Origin: Liolophura sinensis
Taxonomy: Eukaryota; Mollusca; Polyplacophora; Chitonida; Chitonidae
Length of the DNA stretch: 64,000 nt
Assembly: GCF_032854445.1 (NCBI RefSeq)
Contig: NC_088301.1
Location: 21,261,808-21,325,807 of the forward strand
Reading direction: 5' to 3'
Made by a program: the position numbers and the translations under genes. The notes under the pieces were generated by a model, which had not been told where the DNA came from, searched no databases, and saw only the letters and a program-made list of their open reading frames with translations. Each line of letters begins with the position of its first letter. Positions within the stretch are counted from its first letter, which is position 1. This document shows, one piece after another, positions 1 through 64,000 of this stretch.

Positions 1-780
1 GTTGATTCATAGCGTGTTAGGCAGCAGATATGGAGAAAGGCCAATTCACTTTGAGATGAGTATAGGTAAGTACAGTAAAATGTGTTGATTCATAGCGTGT
101 TAGGCTGCAGATATGGGGAAAGGCCAATTCACTTTGAGATGAGTATAGGTAAGTACAGTAAAATGTGTTGATTCATAGCGTGTTAGGCAGCAGATATGGG
201 GAAAGCCCAGTTCACTTTGAGATTAGTATAGGTAAGTACAGTATGGGCTTGCATTGATACTGACTGCAATGGACCATAGGCATCAGTATGGGAAGATGCT
301 AGTTCACTTTGAGTTGAGTATATAGGTGAGTACGGGCTTGCTTTGATACTGACTGTGATAGACTGTAGGTATGGATGCTAGTTCACTTTGAGCTGTATGT
401 ACAGGTGAGTATGATAATGTGTGAACACTGTGATACTACAGATACAGGAAGAAGCTATTTCACTTGATGAGTATAGGTGAGTATGGTAATGTGTGAACAC
501 TGTGATACTACAGATACAGGAAGAAGCTATTTCACTTGATGAGTATAGGTGAGTATGGTAATGTGTGAACACTGTGATACTACAGATACAGGAAGAAGCT
601 ATTTCACTTGATGAGTATAGGTGAGTATGGTAATGTGTGAACACTGTGATACTACAGATGCATGAAGAAGCTATTTCACTTGATGAGTATAGGTGAGTAT
701 GGTAATGTGTGAACACTGTGATACTACAGATACAGGAAGAAGCTATTTCACTTGATGAGTATAGGTGAGTATGTTATCAT
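1..780 (+). repeat. Minisatellite with ten copies of a 5' splice-site consensus
   Basis: Three 83-bp units (starts at 1, 84, 167) grade through two intermediate units into 72-bp units at 421, 493, 565, 637 and 709. All share a core TTCACTT..GATGAGTATAG followed by GTRAGTA. The donor-like GT falls at 66, 149, 232, 326, 405, 477, 549, 621, 693 and 765. The 72-bp period is divisible by three, which explains an open minus-strand frame at 378-716. I do not regard that frame as coding. Confidence 0.95.
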
Positions 781-988
781 TTCATGGCTTTCTAATCACT
801 GTGATAGACTGTAAATATTTGGAGGATCCATTTTCAAGGTGAGGATAGTATACATCGTTTATTTGCTGACCTGTGACCTTAGCTTATTTATGATGGATTT
901 AACCTCTCCTGGATCACCATGATCTAGCTGCAGTATTGCTTAGATTAAGTCATAGTCATTCATTCATTCCTTCATTTCTCTCCTGCAG
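781..988. other. Intron sequence before exon 1
   Basis: Ordinary intron sequence ending in a CATTCATTCCTTCATTTCTCTCC pyrimidine tract (in two parts) and the exon-1 acceptor. No exon is seen here or within the array upstream, so the preceding coding exon lies before the window. Confidence 0.6.
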
Positions 989-62108
<61,120 letters not shown>

Positions 62109-62177
62109 TGAGCAGGCAATGATGCTTGTGGGACCAGTTCAGCAATTCAGATGTTCATTGTCTTCCTCGACATGGTG

Positions 62178-62215
62178 TACATACATACATACATACATAC
62201 ATACATACATACATC
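62178..62215 (+). repeat. (ACAT)n microsatellite
   Basis: About nine ACAT tetramers just after exon 26. Open frames through it (62119-62301, 62126-62329) are not genes. Confidence 0.95.
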
Positions 62216-62219
62216 TCTG

Positions 62220-62342
62220 TGTTACGCATGGTAATGTTCATCAGAAACTTGACAACGGTTGGTGGTTTACCCCAGGTACTCGTGGTTTCTTCCACCTATG
62301 AGTTGAGTTTGTCGTTCGGTAACAGTTAAATAAATAAAGAAA
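62220..62342 (+). repeat. SINE family C-like 3' fragment
   Basis: GGTGGTTTACCCCAGGTACT, CGTGGTTTCTTCCACC and a TTAAATAAATAAAGAAA tail resemble the 3' part of the element at 51600. Confidence 0.45.
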
Positions 62343-62437
62343 TCTAAGGAGACAAATCTACCCAACCATTAGTATAACCTATTACGTGATGTTTCAATGT
62401 AGTATTCTTCAAATTGGCCAGGAATGTGAGATTTAAC

Positions 62438-62812
62438 AGATGGAGTGAGTGAGTGCTTGGGGTTTAACGTCATACTTAACAATTTTTCAGTCATATGACG
62501 AAAAAGGAGTCTTCAGAGTGCATGTATGTGTAATGTTCCCCTCTTGTTGCATTACGGATTTCTCTTTTATCTAGTGATGCTTCACTGAGATGACTTAACG
62601 AAGACAAGTATGCCACTCTGCTTAAGCCATTATACTCATATGGGTCAACCATTCATTGCACTATCATCCCCTTAATACTGAACCCCAAGCGAGGAAGCTA
62701 CAACTTCCTGTTATAAAGTCATACGTGTGACGTGACTCAGTATTGACCCTGGATCTACCGCTCCCGAAGCGGATGCTCTACCAACTGTGCTATTGGGCCA
62801 TTCCTTTTAACA
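62438..62812 (-). repeat. SINE family B, full length with tRNA-derived head
   Basis: Read on the minus strand, the head begins TGGCCCAATAGCACAGTTGG and TAGAGCATCCGCTTCGGGAG, containing a near-perfect tRNA A box. The anticodon stem-loop CCGC-TTCGGGA-GCGG carries a Pro-type CGG anticodon. The B-box region (AGGGTCAATACT) is eroded. The body (ATACTGAGTCACGTCACACG) and 3' end (GTTAAACCCCAAGCACTCAC) connect it to the copies at 8878 and 58738. This is a pseudo-tRNA, not a functional gene. Confidence 0.85.
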
Positions 62813-63200
62813 GATGGAATCTCCAGAGATAAAAAACATTGTCCATTAATCAATAGTTTCTTGGGGAAAGGAATGCAGACATATACAATCAGAACGAACA
62901 TAAGTAAAAGGGTGGGGTAGAACCCGCATCATTCTCACGAGTTAACAAGGAAGATGTCTCTGGCTAGGCCTTTCACAAACTTATTTTTTCGGGGGCAGAG
63001 GGTGGGTGGGGGGCGGGGGGGTACAAGTATGCACCATATTTTTCCACACACATTTGGTACAACAGCAGGATTGAAAGAAGTGCATTGATAAGAGTTGTAT
63101 CCACATTCCTCCTGAATATAATATATTATGTTCACCTGTAAAATGTGCGGAAGAATCTTCTGTTTTCGCTGGAAGTAGCGTCATCTTACAGCAGTAATAA
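62813..63200. other. Intron 26, nothing recognised
   Basis: Intron sequence with a G-rich stretch at 62991-63021. No array or supported exon. Confidence 0.5.
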
Positions 63201-63211
63201 CTGTACCTCAA

Positions 63212-63264
63212 AATACTGGCACCTCAAAAAAACAGCACCTCAAAAAAACAGTACCTCAAAAAAA
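63212..63264 (+). repeat. Short tandem repeat, ACCTCAAAAAAACAGT-type
   Basis: Three copies of a 17-bp unit with CACCTCAAAAAAACAG/GTACCTC. Related single copies (GTACCTCAAAATA) lie at 63205 and 63341. Confidence 0.8.
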
Positions 63265-63524
63265 CTCTTTATAAGAAGCATTGTTTTCCTTATAGCAGTC
63301 ATACATTTCTAAAATCTGTGTCTTGTAGCAGTCATTCTTGTACCTCAAAATATTGGGACCATGTTAAACCATCTGTACTGGAAGCTATTTCGCTCATAGC
63401 GATCATGCCTTTAAGTCAGAGTATTTGAATCATGAAAGACCGTCTTTAATAGTGGTATACATCAAAATACAGCTACAGTAAAAGATGTTCTCTGCAGAAA
63501 GCAGTGTTGTATTTTATTCATATT

Positions 63525-63893
63525 CATATACAGTGTCACCTGATAGCACCATCTTCACCAGTGGTAGTGTTACCTGATAAACACCTAGTTCTATCCTTAG
63601 CTGGAAATATGGACACCTGATAATTTACAACTGTAAACCTGGACATGTGGACACCAGACAACATTACCTGTACTAGTGGTAGTGTCCCCTGAGAAACACC
63701 TGCTTCAAATGTTAGCTGTAAATCTGGACACCTGATAATTTACAACTGCAAATCTGGACACCTGATAATTTTCAGCTGTAATTCTGGACATCTGGACACC
63801 TGGTTGCGTTGCCTGTACCAACAGCAATGTCACTTGATAAACACCTGCTTCTAGTCTTAGTTGAAATTCTGGACACCTGATAATTTGGACCTC
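63525..63893 (+). repeat. Degenerate tandem repeat, CTGGACACCTGATAATTT-type
   Basis: Long units contain GTGTCACCTGATA, AACACCTxxTTCTAGTCTTAG and CTGGACACCTGATAATTTAC, with a nested 34-bp duplication at about 63718-63785. The array runs close to the window edge. Confidence 0.85.
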
Positions 63894-64000
63894 TGGTGAT
63901 AGAGGTCGAAATATTGGCTCTATAAGCTAGTCATTATTTTTCAAGGTGATTCGCAGGTATTCCAGTTTCATTGTCCCTGTAATAAAGTCTGATATTGATA

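Noticed and set aside
378-716. 112-codon minus-strand frame with a 24-residue repeat
   Set aside because: Also a 72-bp tandem repeat effect. The array was kept as a feature for its splice-donor content instead.
62755-62812. tRNA-Pro gene on the minus strand
   Set aside because: The A box and anticodon arm are good, but the T arm/B box is eroded and no closing acceptor stem is evident. It continues into a SINE body, so it is a SINE head.

Overview
This is animal genomic DNA with spliceosomal introns. Almost the whole window is the central and 3' part of one gene on the + strand, an otoferlin-type ferlin (otof). Twenty-six coding exons lie between 989 and 62064. Every boundary chosen is a GT..AG junction and the reading phase carries through all 25 joins, giving 1,329 complete codons (3,990 nt). 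The first and last exons continue into coding sequence outside the window. I assigned the family by comparing the translation with what I remember of vertebrate otoferlin; no search was run. The tRNA-headed SINEs with (AAATA)-type tails and 'TAAACCCCAAGCACTCACTC' ends, plus gene-rich, minisatellite-rich introns, suggest a lophotrochozoan, probably a mollusc. The species is not identified.

Protein layout in spliced order: acidic linker and FerA-like helical region (exons 1-3), FerB (4-5), C2D (6-7), proline-rich linker (8), C2-DE (9-10), a long charged linker (11-18) with one 8-codon microexon, C2E (19-22), inter-C2 segment (23-24), and most of C2F (25-26). The N-terminal C2A-C2C, the end of C2F and the transmembrane tail are not in the window. 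C2E and C2F keep the aspartates expected of Ca2+-binding loops. This fits a large tail-anchored Ca2+ sensor of regulated exocytosis.

Region by region: 1-780 is a minisatellite carrying ten consensus 5' splice sites. 989-15778 is exon-dense (FerA to the first linker exons). 17-28 kb holds the lineage-variable linker exons, a MITE with 45-bp inverted ends, a repeat pair flanking exon 16, and a 1.1-kb 20-bp minisatellite. 28-44 kb has the C2E exons between large arrays (about 19/170-bp, 72-bp, 65-bp and 25-bp). 44.5-53.7 kb is a 9.2-kb intron with SINEs. 53.7-62 kb holds the C2F exons and a 28-bp array grading into repeated copies of the exon-25 3' splice site. The end of the window is intron with a tRNA-headed SINE.

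The long open frames in the window (up to 390 codons at 25967-27139) are artefacts of tandem repeats without stop codons. I found no second protein-coding gene, no functional RNA gene, and no bacterial, viral or CRISPR-type system. The most unusual signal is that tandem arrays here repeatedly contain splice-site sequences: ten donors at 66-765, and degenerate copies of the exon-25 acceptor at 57331-57838.
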